From assembly GCF_002434265.1 (NCBI RefSeq), contig NZ_DJJS01000007.1, forward strand, positions 769,652 to 833,651: a stretch of 64,000 nucleotides of DNA, given 5' to 3'. Under the pieces are notes generated by a model. The model was not told where the DNA came from. It did no database searches and saw only the letters and a program-made list of their open reading frames with translations. The position numbers and the translations under genes were made by a program. Of the stretch, positions 50,727 to 57,484 are shown one piece after another. How positions within the stretch are numbered: the first letter of the stretch is position 1; each line of letters opens with the position of its first letter. Origin of the DNA: Pseudomonas sp. UBA6562 (GTDB lineage: Bacteria; Pseudomonadota; Gammaproteobacteria; Pseudomonadales; Pseudomonadaceae).

Positions 50727-51104
50727 AATCACCTCCCTATGCCTGTGCCGGTCCGACACGTCTACAGGACACGCGACAAAATACGTCGAGTCAAGCGGTG
50801 CAGATCACACCATGACTATAAGGTCACAAATAGGTCGCCGCTGAAATGACGGTTCCGCTTACCAAATTTTGCTCTCGCTTGCTGCCGCGATAGGCCGGCA
50901 GAGGAATCCGCGTATTCTGCGCCACGCACACCGTATGGCCGGCTTGCGCAGGCTGGCTCAAGGTCCGCTTAACCCTACAAGCACTTTCGTCTTTCCACCG
51001 AGTAGAGAATGGCAAGGGTTTTCTCAAGGCATGGAAAAAGCCCGCGCTAGGCGGGCCACACGAAAGACGCGTTATGATCGGGTCATCTCACTGGGAGTGA
51101 CTTC
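50727..51104. other. Intergenic region with an orphan minus-strand hairpin
   Basis: About 380 bp. GCCCGC (51040-51045) pairs with GCGGGC (51051-51056) and an A tract on its left gives a T tract on the minus strand, so it looks like a leftward terminator although no minus-strand gene lies immediately upstream. It could be a leftover of deleted DNA. Confidence 0.45.
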
Positions 51105-51428
51105 ATGAAAGGACTATGGATGGGAATGACGCTCGCCTTGGCGTTGGGCGGGTGCGGGACCGTACGCACGGTGTCCAACGAGTCAAAAGCCGTGGACGAT
51201 CTGGCGAAATGGCAGACTCATTGCCATACGATTCCGCGGGCGTATAGTGGCGTTGCTTATCAGTTCTGCAATTTGAACGGGCCTCCGCGAACAGGTCCGC
51301 ATTGGGCTACATTCCCGATCCTGCTCGACATGGCAGCGTCGGGAGTTGTCGACACCGTTGTTCTTCCTTACACCGGCTATCAGCAGTATAAGCAAGGCAA
51401 TGTGCCAATTCGTAGGCTGGAATACTGA
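51105..51428 (+). CDS. YceK/YidQ-family lipoprotein
   Basis: A 107-aa lipoprotein with lipobox ALALGGC (Cys17) and the family pattern AYSGVAYQFCNL, WATFPILLDMAASGVVDTVVLPYTG, ending IRRLEY (DUF1375). Anchored in the periplasm or outer membrane, function unknown. ATG 51105 has GGGAGTGA upstream. It marks the last apparently ordinary host gene before the phage region. Confidence 0.82.
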   Translation: MKGLWMGMTLALALGGCGTVRTVSNESKAVDDLAKWQTHCHTIPRAYSGVAYQFCNLNGPPRTGPHWATFPILLDMAASGVVDTVVLPYTGYQQYKQGNVPIRRLEY

Positions 51429-51582
51429 TACCCCTCCCTAGGTCGCGGTGATCTCGGCTAGACTAGATCAGGCGGTCGGGGGTTCGGTCTCCCCCACTGC
51501 TGGCTCCTTTGCAGTAATCGATAACTTGGCGCTGTAGTCCTTCAGGACTTGGCACACGCATACCTGGGCACTCGCGAATTAT

Positions 51583-51842
51583 TTAAAACCCCGCGGGCGC
51601 GGGCGTCTGCCTCTTCATTGGATGGCACAGCAGGTCTTGTAGCGGTGTCGCAGGGGTAACGCGCGTACCAAGCGCCGAGTCGCCATCGGACCTGGCCTTC
51701 GTCTCGACCTGCACCGCCGCGTTGATGTTGCCCAGTGGGGTGAGCAAGTCGTCTATCCGCTGTTTTTCCGCCGCCAACTCGTCGCCTTGCTGGGTGACGG
51801 TAACGCCGGACGAGTCTATAGCCTTACCTGACGCTGCAGCCG
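51583..51842 (-). pseudogene. Fragment resembling the C-terminal part of a phage tail-tip (J-like) protein
   Basis: The minus-strand frame contains SSGVTVTQQGDELAAEKQRI and VQVETKARSDGDSALGTRV, the repetitive coiled pattern found in the distal part of lambda-like host-specificity proteins. Upstream of about 51842 the similarity stops, where the integrase fragment begins on the other strand. It is a remnant of a siphophage distinct from the P2-like module to the right. Confidence 0.45.
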
Positions 51843-51852
51843 CAAGTGCTCG

Positions 51853-52161
51853 GTGACCTTGACGCCGTTCGTATTCCCGCCTTCCAAGAACGTCGAGTAT
51901 GTGAAGCAGGCCTCCGATCTGCACAAGCAGTGGGTACCGGCGCTGGGTGAGCTGGGGATTCGACGCCGTCCCCCGTATAACTGCCGTCACACCTATGCGA
52001 CAATACGCTTAATGTCTGGTCTGAATCCCGCATTTATCGCCCAACAGCTGGGTCACAGCGTTCGAATGCTGTTGTCGACCTATGCCCGTTGGCTTAACTC
52101 AAGCTCCGATTGGAGCGAGCTGGAAAAACTCAAAATTGGTATCAAATCGGTATCAGGTTGA
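51853..52161 (+). pseudogene. Phage tyrosine-recombinase C-terminal fragment
   Basis: About 100 residues with the catalytic C-terminal region only: CRHTYATIRLMSGLNPAFIA (Arg-His), QLGHSVRMLLSTYARW (His/Tyr nucleophile). The N-terminal two thirds of a normal integrase (about 350-400 aa) are missing, so it is inactive. The frame may still be open from 51853. It marks the old edge of an integrated element. Confidence 0.75.
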
Positions 52162-52573
52162 GATCCGGCCCTGTAAGTGACTGATAGGTTAGCCCTTTGA
52201 TCTCTACCGCCAACATCACCATGCACTATCTCATGAGTGATCGCAGGTGAATGAGTGTTGATCCTGTTGGGCTACAGAACGCGGCTCCCCTCTCCGCACC
52301 ATATGCAGTGGTCCGTCGAATGGTCCCAGCCGCCATCAGAGGCTTGATGCCGATTCGGCATAACACGCTAAATTTTGTGCTCTGATCTAGGTTATTATCC
52401 ACAATGCCAAAATGGCAAAAGCCGCCACATTAGTCGGTAAGCGGCTTTTGCCTTATGTCATTTCGCGCTACTAAGTACCAAGCTTCATGGCCGTATTTCT
52501 ATGCGTCAAAGATACGCTCCAAGTTTTTCACTCGACGGTGGCAGCAGCAAACCCAATTGCGTAACCCGCCGTA
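52162..52573. other. Intergenic region at the phage-element edge
   Basis: About 410 bp between the integrase fragment and the first small phage gene; contains the terminator at 52414-52452 and no gene I can support. An attachment site may lie here, but no direct-repeat partner is visible in the window. Confidence 0.45.
52414..52452. terminator. Strong hairpin, bidirectional terminator-like
   Basis: GGCAAAAGCCGC (52414-52425) pairs perfectly over 12 bp with GCGGCTTTTGCC (52441-52452); the stem itself supplies the A and T tracts. Confidence 0.7.
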
Positions 52574-52789
52574 TCAATGCTTTGTGATCGCCTGGAGGCC
52601 GTAGGCGTAAAGCTGGTAGTCCGTCACCGCCTGGTAGGCTGACTCGGCGAGCACGCGCAGGCGCTCGACCTGCTCTGCCGGTTCGCAGGCATCTTGGGCC
52701 TCGTTGTACCGGCGCAACGCTGCAGTGGCCTCCAAGATCAGCGGCTCTCCTGCATCAGCCAGTCCTCGAATCGTTCGCTTTATAGTCAC
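52574..52789 (-). CDS. Small helical phage-region protein (71 aa)
   Basis: Two predicted helices (ATAALRRYNEAQDACEPAEQ; VERLRVLAESAYQAVTDYQL). GTG/ATG choice: the frame begins at ATG 52789. No recognised domain. The fold pattern and position (beside a response-regulator gene) parallel the 70-aa product encoded at 54071-54283. Confidence 0.55.
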   Translation of the reverse strand: MTIKRTIRGLADAGEPLILEATAALRRYNEAQDACEPAEQVERLRVLAESAYQAVTDYQLYAYGLQAITKH

Positions 52790-52899
52790 CCCAGCACGCC
52801 TATTGTCAGAGTGTAGTAGCCTTCATGGAAAGCAGCATGTGAAGTAATCAGCTTTCCATAGTCATCATTCAAGCTGAACAAAGCTAACTTACCAAAGCG

Positions 52900-53277
52900 C
52901 TATATGGCTTTCAAAACAGCACCGGTTAATTGCACTAGCGCCCATGGCTTCGGCAGGAAGTGTATCTGACTAGAAAGCTTTCGATGAGCATCTATGTAAC
53001 CTGTCGTAAGAATGAAGGGAATATGCGGATAACGGCCCGCCAACATTTCCGCAAGCTCAGCACCATCCAGCTGACCAGGTACTGTCAGATCAGCAACTAC
53101 TAGACCAATATCAACTGACGCACCCATAGCATATATCAGAGCATCATCAGCAGTCGCAAATTCGACTACTTCAAAATTAAGCTCTCGAATTGCATCAACC
53201 ATTAAGCTGCGCAATAGATCATCATCCTCAACCACTACAATGATTTTCTTTGAGGCCATCATGCTGTCTTGCGTCAT
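52900..53277 (-). CDS. Single-domain response regulator (REC only)
   Basis: A 125-aa CheY-like protein: acidic pair in VVVEDDDLL, phospho-acceptor Asp in LVVADLTVPGQLDG, Thr in ILTTGY and Lys in FLPKPWALVQ. No output domain. ATG 53277 is used; Met residues at 53262 and 53259 are alternatives. It is located between phage lysis remnants and is less GC-rich than host genes. The cognate kinase is not nearby. Confidence 0.82.
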   Translation of the reverse strand: MTQDSMMASKKIIVVVEDDDLLRSLMVDAIRELNFEVVEFATADDALIYAMGASVDIGLVVADLTVPGQLDGAELAEMLAGRYPHIPFILTTGYIDAHRKLSSQIHFLPKPWALVQLTGAVLKAI

Positions 53278-53328
53278 TAAAGTCGCTCATTGGAATAAAG
53301 CTTCTGTAGACGCGCATTTTGATACAAA

Positions 53329-53469
53329 TCATTCATGCTTGCCACTCAATTCCGTCAAAGCGTCGTACTCCTTAGCGCATTGCTGTACAGATATCCGGGC
53401 TCTTTCATACGCTTTCGCCAGCTCTCCCGCTCGAGCATCAGCCCGTGCGAGCAGCAAGGATAGCGCCAC
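53329..53469 (-). pseudogene. Duplicated C-terminal fragment of the Rz-like spanin
   Basis: The minus-strand frame encodes 46 residues including ARADARAGELAKAYERARIS and QQCAKEYDAL, which closely match the last part of the full Rz-like protein at 54331-54843 (TRADARAGELAKAYDQARIA; QQCSNEYDQL). A stop codon lies just upstream of the GTG at 53469, so no full gene exists. Confidence 0.75.
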
Positions 53470-53681
53470 CTACGCTCACCTCGAGAACGTCGTCCTTGCG
53501 TGGGCCTGTAAGGCAACCGCTGCTGAATGGCGGAAGCGGGGGCTATAAATGAAATTTGTTGTACAGCCTGCGCTCGAAACGGCTAATTGTTGTACAAAAT
53601 AGACCGCTCATCTTTTATCAGGAACTCGGCTCTGATAAGCGCTCACTATCACTGATTAGGCCTATAACTGGTGTGGTGAAT

Positions 53682-54050
53682 ATGAAACGGGTTTTGATCG
53701 TGGAAGACGAACCAATGCTTTTAGAGCTCCTCGTCACGATCATCGACGAAATGGGTTTCACCACAACGACAGCTGCTACTGTCGATGATGGAATCGAGCT
53801 GCTAGGTGCCCATGCTTGGGCAATGGTCGTAACGGACGTTAGAACGCCTGGACGCTCAGATGGCTGGGATCTGGCATGGACTGCTCATCACCAATGGCCG
53901 AGCCTGGCTGTGATTGTGACTAGTGGCGGCAATGCCCACTTTGGGAAGCCACTGCCCTCTTCGGCTGTATTCCTTGCCAAACCATGGTCCATAGAACAGA
54001 TGACATCACTAGTTCGAAGCCGCGCTGGAGGCTTCGCTTCCTCCCCTTAG
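53682..54050 (+). CDS. Single-domain response regulator (REC only), opposite strand
   Basis: A 122-aa receiver domain: LIVEDEPMLLELL, Asp in MVVTDVRTPGRSDG, Ser/Thr in VIVTSGGNAH, Lys in FLAKPWSIEQ. It is related to, but clearly different from, the product of 52900-53277. ATG 53682 matches the start of the domain; the longer open frame from 53556 is not conserved. It is the only plus-strand gene within the leftward phage block, so it is probably an independently transcribed cargo gene. Confidence 0.82.
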   Translation: MKRVLIVEDEPMLLELLVTIIDEMGFTTTTAATVDDGIELLGAHAWAMVVTDVRTPGRSDGWDLAWTAHHQWPSLAVIVTSGGNAHFGKPLPSSAVFLAKPWSIEQMTSLVRSRAGGFASSP

Positions 54051-54070
54051 TCGTTTAGGGTCGACTGCTA

Positions 54071-54283
54071 TCACTGTACAGCCAACCGCGCCAACTCTAG
54101 CTCCCGAAAAGCGCTCTCAATCTCAGTTCGCAAAGTCTTCAAGATTGATTCGGAGCTGCCAAAGTCTCGTGCGCGGTGATACAAGTCCACTGCTTTTGAG
54201 GCCCGATCAACGCTACGCAGGTACCTTTCGATAGCCTCATCATAAGCTCGGAGAGGCATTTTTCCTGAGGGCTCGTCTGCCAT
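54071..54283 (-). CDS. Small helical phage-region protein (70 aa)
   Basis: Starts MADEPSGKMPLRAYDEAIER and has two helices (LRSVDRASKAVDLYHRARDF; LKTLRTEIESAFRELELARL). Converges on the second response-regulator gene. Family not recognised. Confidence 0.55.
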   Translation of the reverse strand: MADEPSGKMPLRAYDEAIERYLRSVDRASKAVDLYHRARDFGSSESILKTLRTEIESAFRELELARLAVQ

Positions 54284-54330
54284 ACGTCTTGATCAGGCTG
54301 AATAAAATGAGGACCGTATTTTGAAACAAG

Positions 54331-54843
54331 TCAATGGTTGAGGCTAGCCCCTCTCGTTAGCTGATCGTACTCGTTCGAGCACTGCTGACCCGCTATCCGG
54401 GCTTGGTCATACGCTTTCGCCAACTCTCCCGCTCGAGCATCAGCCCGTGTGAGCAGGTCGGAGAGCACCATAGCGGCGCGGGTGGCTGCCTGGCCTCGGG
54501 CGACAGCGACGGTATCCGGGCCGGGGCAACTGACGGCGGCGGCGAACTGATCGGCGTCGTGCTGCAGCCGCTCGCCAGCAGCATCGGCGCCAGTAGCGCC
54601 AGCGTCAGCCACTTGGTGTTGTTTGTATGCATGGGCTCTCGTCTCTTCCTGCGCCTTAGCGCGTTGTTGTTCTTCCTCGCGGGCGGCCCGCTCGCCCACG
54701 GCTTCGGCCAGTCGGACGCTACCGTCGCGCTGCGCCGATGCGGCCAGAGCATCGCTGCGCTCTACCGACCGGCCGTGCTGGTAGGCGCCCCAGTACGACG
54801 CCAGCACTAGGGTCAGCAGGCCCAGCCGCACCGGCCAGGTCAT
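54331..54843 (-). CDS. Rz-like inner-membrane spanin (DUF2514)
   Basis: A 170-aa protein with an N-terminal membrane anchor (VRLGLLTLVLASYWGAY), a long coiled coil (LAEAVGERAAREEEQQRAKA onward) and the C-terminal ADARAGELAKAYDQARIAGQ block. It would span the periplasm during lysis. It overlaps the endolysin gene by 4 bp and contains a second, embedded frame for an Rz1-like lipoprotein. Confidence 0.82.
   Translation of the reverse strand: MTWPVRLGLLTLVLASYWGAYQHGRSVERSDALAASAQRDGSVRLAEAVGERAAREEEQQRAKAQEETRAHAYKQHQVADAGATGADAAGERLQHDADQFAAAVSCPGPDTVAVARGQAATRAAMVLSDLLTRADARAGELAKAYDQARIAGQQCSNEYDQLTRGASLNH
54393..54632 (-). CDS. Embedded Rz1-like outer-membrane spanin lipoprotein (79 aa)
   Basis: Within the Rz gene, in another frame, ATG 54632 opens a product starting MHTNNTKWLTLALLAPMLLA with lipobox LLASGC and a Pro/Ser-rich mature start (STTPISSPPPSVAPARIP). 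A signal-lipobox plus proline-rich segment nested entirely in Rz is the hallmark of Rz1 genes. Confidence 0.72.
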   Translation of the reverse strand: MHTNNTKWLTLALLAPMLLASGCSTTPISSPPPSVAPARIPSLSPEARQPPAPLWCSPTCSHGLMLERESWRKRMTKPG

Positions 54844-55283
54844 GCCAGCGCCCGCCGCACGCCTTCATCGATCACCGCAGCCGAGTACGGATTGCTGCCG
54901 TTCTCATGAGCGATGATGCCGGCCACCATGCCGCGCAGCGTGGCCAGACTCTTGATGTCGATCATTGTCGTGGGATCCACGCCGATGCGCGTGGCCACCG
55001 CGCGGGCGTAGGCCTGAGTGTCGTTCTCATTGCTCGGCGCCCAGCGGTTGATGGTTTCGAGCACGGTGTCGATGCCCTTGCCGCCGACGCCAGGCATACC
55101 GTCTTTGCTGCGGTAGTTGATCAGCAGCTTGCCTAAGGCGCGGATGCCGTTCTCGGGCGAGTCGAACCGGGCGAAGCGCGGCTTGGCCACACCTTCCTCA
55201 AGGCCCAACTGGCCTACCCAGTCGTTGCGTGGGTTGTAGTCGATATTGCCGGGGTTGTTGTTGCGGATGCCGCGTGCGGTCAT
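54840..55283 (-). CDS. Phage endolysin / P5-like lytic transglycosylase-type protein
   Basis: A 147-aa protein starting MTARGIRNNNPGNIDYNPRN, the RGIRNNNPGNI signature of phage structural or lysis muralytic proteins, with SPENGIRALGKLLINYRSKD and VLETINRWAPSNENDT. No signal peptide, so it needs a holin, which is not seen here. It lies between gpD and Rz as in R-type pyocin clusters. Confidence 0.82.
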   Translation of the reverse strand: MTARGIRNNNPGNIDYNPRNDWVGQLGLEEGVAKPRFARFDSPENGIRALGKLLINYRSKDGMPGVGGKGIDTVLETINRWAPSNENDTQAYARAVATRIGVDPTTMIDIKSLATLRGMVAGIIAHENGSNPYSAAVIDEGVRRALA

Positions 55284-55304
55284 GGGTCAGCTCCAAATAA
55301 AAAA

Positions 55305-55321
55305 CCCCGCGATGCGCGGGG
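55305..55321 (-). terminator. Terminator after the gpD gene
   Basis: CCCCGCG-ATG-CGCGGGG hairpin with an A tract on its left gives a stem followed by a T tract on the minus strand, just before the endolysin gene. Confidence 0.75.
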
Positions 55322-55342
55322 TATTGGTGGATTGGGGGAAGC

Positions 55343-56386
55343 TCATAGGTCCACGACCTTGAGGGGTTTTGTCTCTTTCTTTTTCTTGCCGGCGGCTTTT
55401 GCTTTGCCCTTCTTGCCACCGTTGCATTCCACAGACGTGGTCCAGCCGGACTGGGTAAATACCTGTTCCACGCCGTCCACTAGATACTCACCGTCCAGCC
55501 CGGGCTTAAAGCCCTCGGCATTGATCGACCGTTCAGCGAACAGATCGGCACGCCCGGCCATTTCGAGGCGTACAGCGGCAGTGCTGCGGTTGAATGCGGC
55601 CAGACGCGCCTTAGCGGCCTGCTCGGCAGCGCTCTTGTTGGGGTAGGTGTGTCGATCGGTATGCACCGGCGGCAGGCTGTCCGGGGCGTCATCGTTGGCC
55701 AGCTCCACGACCTGCAGCTTTCCGGTCTTCGGGTCTTGGTGCTGGGTCTTCACGGCCTTCTGCGTGTTGCGATCGCCAAGCCGGAATTGGTACCGACTCA
55801 CGTCGGCTCTGTTGATCGTCACCACCGACAGCGTCTTGCCGGACGCGCTCTGGCCACCTTGGCGGGGCATCACCAGCAGTTTGCTTTCGGCCACCTTGGC
55901 CGTGCAGTCGTACTGCCTGGCCAGGCGGGTGATGAAGTTAAAATCGGACTCATTGCGCTGGTCGATTCGCTCGACCTTGGTACCCACCGAACACACCGGC
56001 TCCCAGCCGTTGCGCTTGGCGATATCGTTGACGATCTGCGACAAGGGCGTGCCTTCCCAGCTACCGCTACGCACGGTCTTACCGCTGCCGCGCATGTCGC
56101 TTGCCTTGCCGCGTATAACGATCGTGTCAGGCGGCCCGCTTACCTCCACCTCGTCGACCCTATAGGCGCCCATCCGGGTAAGCGCCTGGCCCACATAGCC
56201 CATCATCACCGTGACGTTGCTTCCGCGCGAAGGCAGGGCAACGGCTTGGTCCCGATCGTCAATTCGCAGCTCGAATTCGTCCGAGTCCATCCCGGGCTTG
56301 TCCGAGATACGCAGCATCAGCAGTCGGTCGTTGATCAGCGTGGTGATGTCCCGGCCGTCTGCAATGATCCGGTAGGTAGGTTGCAT
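55343..56386 (-). CDS. P2 gpD-like tail protein (late control D)
   Basis: A 347-aa tail-hub-type protein: MQPTYRIIADGRDITTLIND start, SDKPGMDSDEFELRIDDRD, DFNFITRLARQYDCTAKVAE, and a Lys-rich C-terminus (KGKAKAAGKKKKETKPLKVV). In P2 gpD forms part of the baseplate hub. Downstream hairpin at 55305-55321 may reduce expression of lysis genes. Confidence 0.88.
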   Translation of the reverse strand: MQPTYRIIADGRDITTLINDRLLMLRISDKPGMDSDEFELRIDDRDQAVALPSRGSNVTVMMGYVGQALTRMGAYRVDEVEVSGPPDTIVIRGKASDMRGSGKTVRSGSWEGTPLSQIVNDIAKRNGWEPVCSVGTKVERIDQRNESDFNFITRLARQYDCTAKVAESKLLVMPRQGGQSASGKTLSVVTINRADVSRYQFRLGDRNTQKAVKTQHQDPKTGKLQVVELANDDAPDSLPPVHTDRHTYPNKSAAEQAAKARLAAFNRSTAAVRLEMAGRADLFAERSINAEGFKPGLDGEYLVDGVEQVFTQSGWTTSVECNGGKKGKAKAAGKKKKETKPLKVVDL

Positions 56387-56407
56387 GGTTCAGGCTCCAG
56401 AAAAGAA

Positions 56408-56428
56408 AACCCCGCACTGGGCGGGGTT
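56408..56428 (-). terminator. Intercistronic terminator-like hairpin between gpX and gpD
   Basis: AACCCCGC (56408-56415) pairs with GCGGGGTT (56421-56428), followed on the minus strand by TTCTTTT. It lies inside the tail operon. Confidence 0.65.
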
Positions 56429-56448
56429 CGTTACGCGTAACGGGAGGG

Positions 56449-56655
56449 TCAATCCCATAGCTGAATGAGTTCGGTGGTCTGCGCCGCCAGATCTGGCAGG
56501 TAGATGAGCACCCCGGCGCGATAGGGCTGGTCGTGCTCGGCCAAGCCCTGATTGGCGTTCAGCACAGCTTCAACCGCCCCTTTCAGATGCCCATAGTGGT
56601 GGTAACAGATGCTGTCGAGCAGATCCCCGTCAGACGTTCTGCAGGTCATTGCCAT
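56449..56655 (-). CDS. P2 gpX-like tail protein (LysM-type)
   Basis: A 68-aa protein: LLDSICYHHYGHLKGAVEAV and YRAGVLIYLPDLAAQT give the LysM-like pattern of P2 gpX, needed for tail completion. Overlaps gpU by 26 bp, indicating translational coupling. Confidence 0.85.
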   Translation of the reverse strand: MAMTCRTSDGDLLDSICYHHYGHLKGAVEAVLNANQGLAEHDQPYRAGVLIYLPDLAAQTTELIQLWD

Positions 56656-57475
56656 AGCTCACAAACTCCAAGGTGAACGCCTGTTTTCGCGGAATGCCGC
56701 CGGCGAGCAGGTTGCTTTGCTCTTCTTCCACACTGAGCAGGCACCAGGTACCCAGCACCTCGCCATAGCCTGTAGTCAGGCCCACCGGCTGCAAGGCGCG
56801 CCCGATGCTGCGCAACGTGTTCAGTTGCTTGAGACCGCCCTTGAAGCCCGGGAAAATAGCCCCCTTGAGCGTCAACTTGTCTTCGCCCAGCCCCACCGCC
56901 TGCTGCGCGATACTGCGCGTCAAACGCTCCTGCCCTGCCCACTTGAACGACGTTTGCCGGCGCAGTTCGTCAAACGCTGCCGTATCGATGTTGAAGTAAT
57001 ACGGCTGCGCGTTTGGCTCAACCGGCTGCAAGATCAGCAGGTGCGGGAAAGCCTTCACGGCATCGGCCTTGGGCGTGAGTTGCGGCGCTAGTGCGCTGCT
57101 CGGCACGACGCTGGCCAGCGCCGGTGAAGACTTGCCTGCAAGCCGCCCGATAGCGGCAGTCGCCCGGCCGGCCTGCTCCTTGATAACGCCAAGGCGCTCT
57201 TGCACCTGCCCCACCGCCGCAACCGCCTGACCGTATGTCGACGTCACCCGCCCCACGGCGGACTGGGCCACGCTGATGGCGCGCATGGTGCGCTGCAGCT
57301 TGGCGCCGATCGCCGGCCCAACGAATGGAACGCTTTCGAGATCCGAGGCCGCACCGGTGATATCGCTCACAGCGCCGTTGAGCGGGCTGACCATGCCGTC
57401 CATGCTGGTACGGCCAGCCTCCTTTGCTGCTACCAAGTTGGTCAGCCCTGATTGCAGTAGCTCCATGTAGGGCAT
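56630..57475 (-). CDS. P2 gpU-like tail protein with an N-terminal extension
   Basis: A 281-aa protein, about twice the usual length of gpU. The C-terminal half (from about 145) carries the gpU pattern (KAFPHLLILQPVEP; TSFKWAGQERL; YGEVLGTWCLLSVEEEQSNL). The N-terminal half is helical and Ala/Gly-rich (AAVGQVQERLGVIKEQAGRA), resembling tape-measure-like coil. In P2 gpU is the tail terminator. Confidence 0.8.
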   Translation of the reverse strand: MPYMELLQSGLTNLVAAKEAGRTSMDGMVSPLNGAVSDITGAASDLESVPFVGPAIGAKLQRTMRAISVAQSAVGRVTSTYGQAVAAVGQVQERLGVIKEQAGRATAAIGRLAGKSSPALASVVPSSALAPQLTPKADAVKAFPHLLILQPVEPNAQPYYFNIDTAAFDELRRQTSFKWAGQERLTRSIAQQAVGLGEDKLTLKGAIFPGFKGGLKQLNTLRSIGRALQPVGLTTGYGEVLGTWCLLSVEEEQSNLLAGGIPRKQAFTLEFVSYGNDLQNV

Positions 57476-57484
57476 AGCCCCTCC

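Noticed and set aside
51470..51505. Hairpin GGGGG-TTCGGTCT-CCCCC as a tRNA or tmRNA 3' end (attachment site)
   Set aside because: The loop is one base too long for a T arm and no cloverleaf or acceptor stem can be built around it.
53240..53548. Plus-strand 102-codon frame across the Rz fragment
   Set aside because: It is antisense to the duplicated Rz end, whose minus-strand translation matches a known protein.
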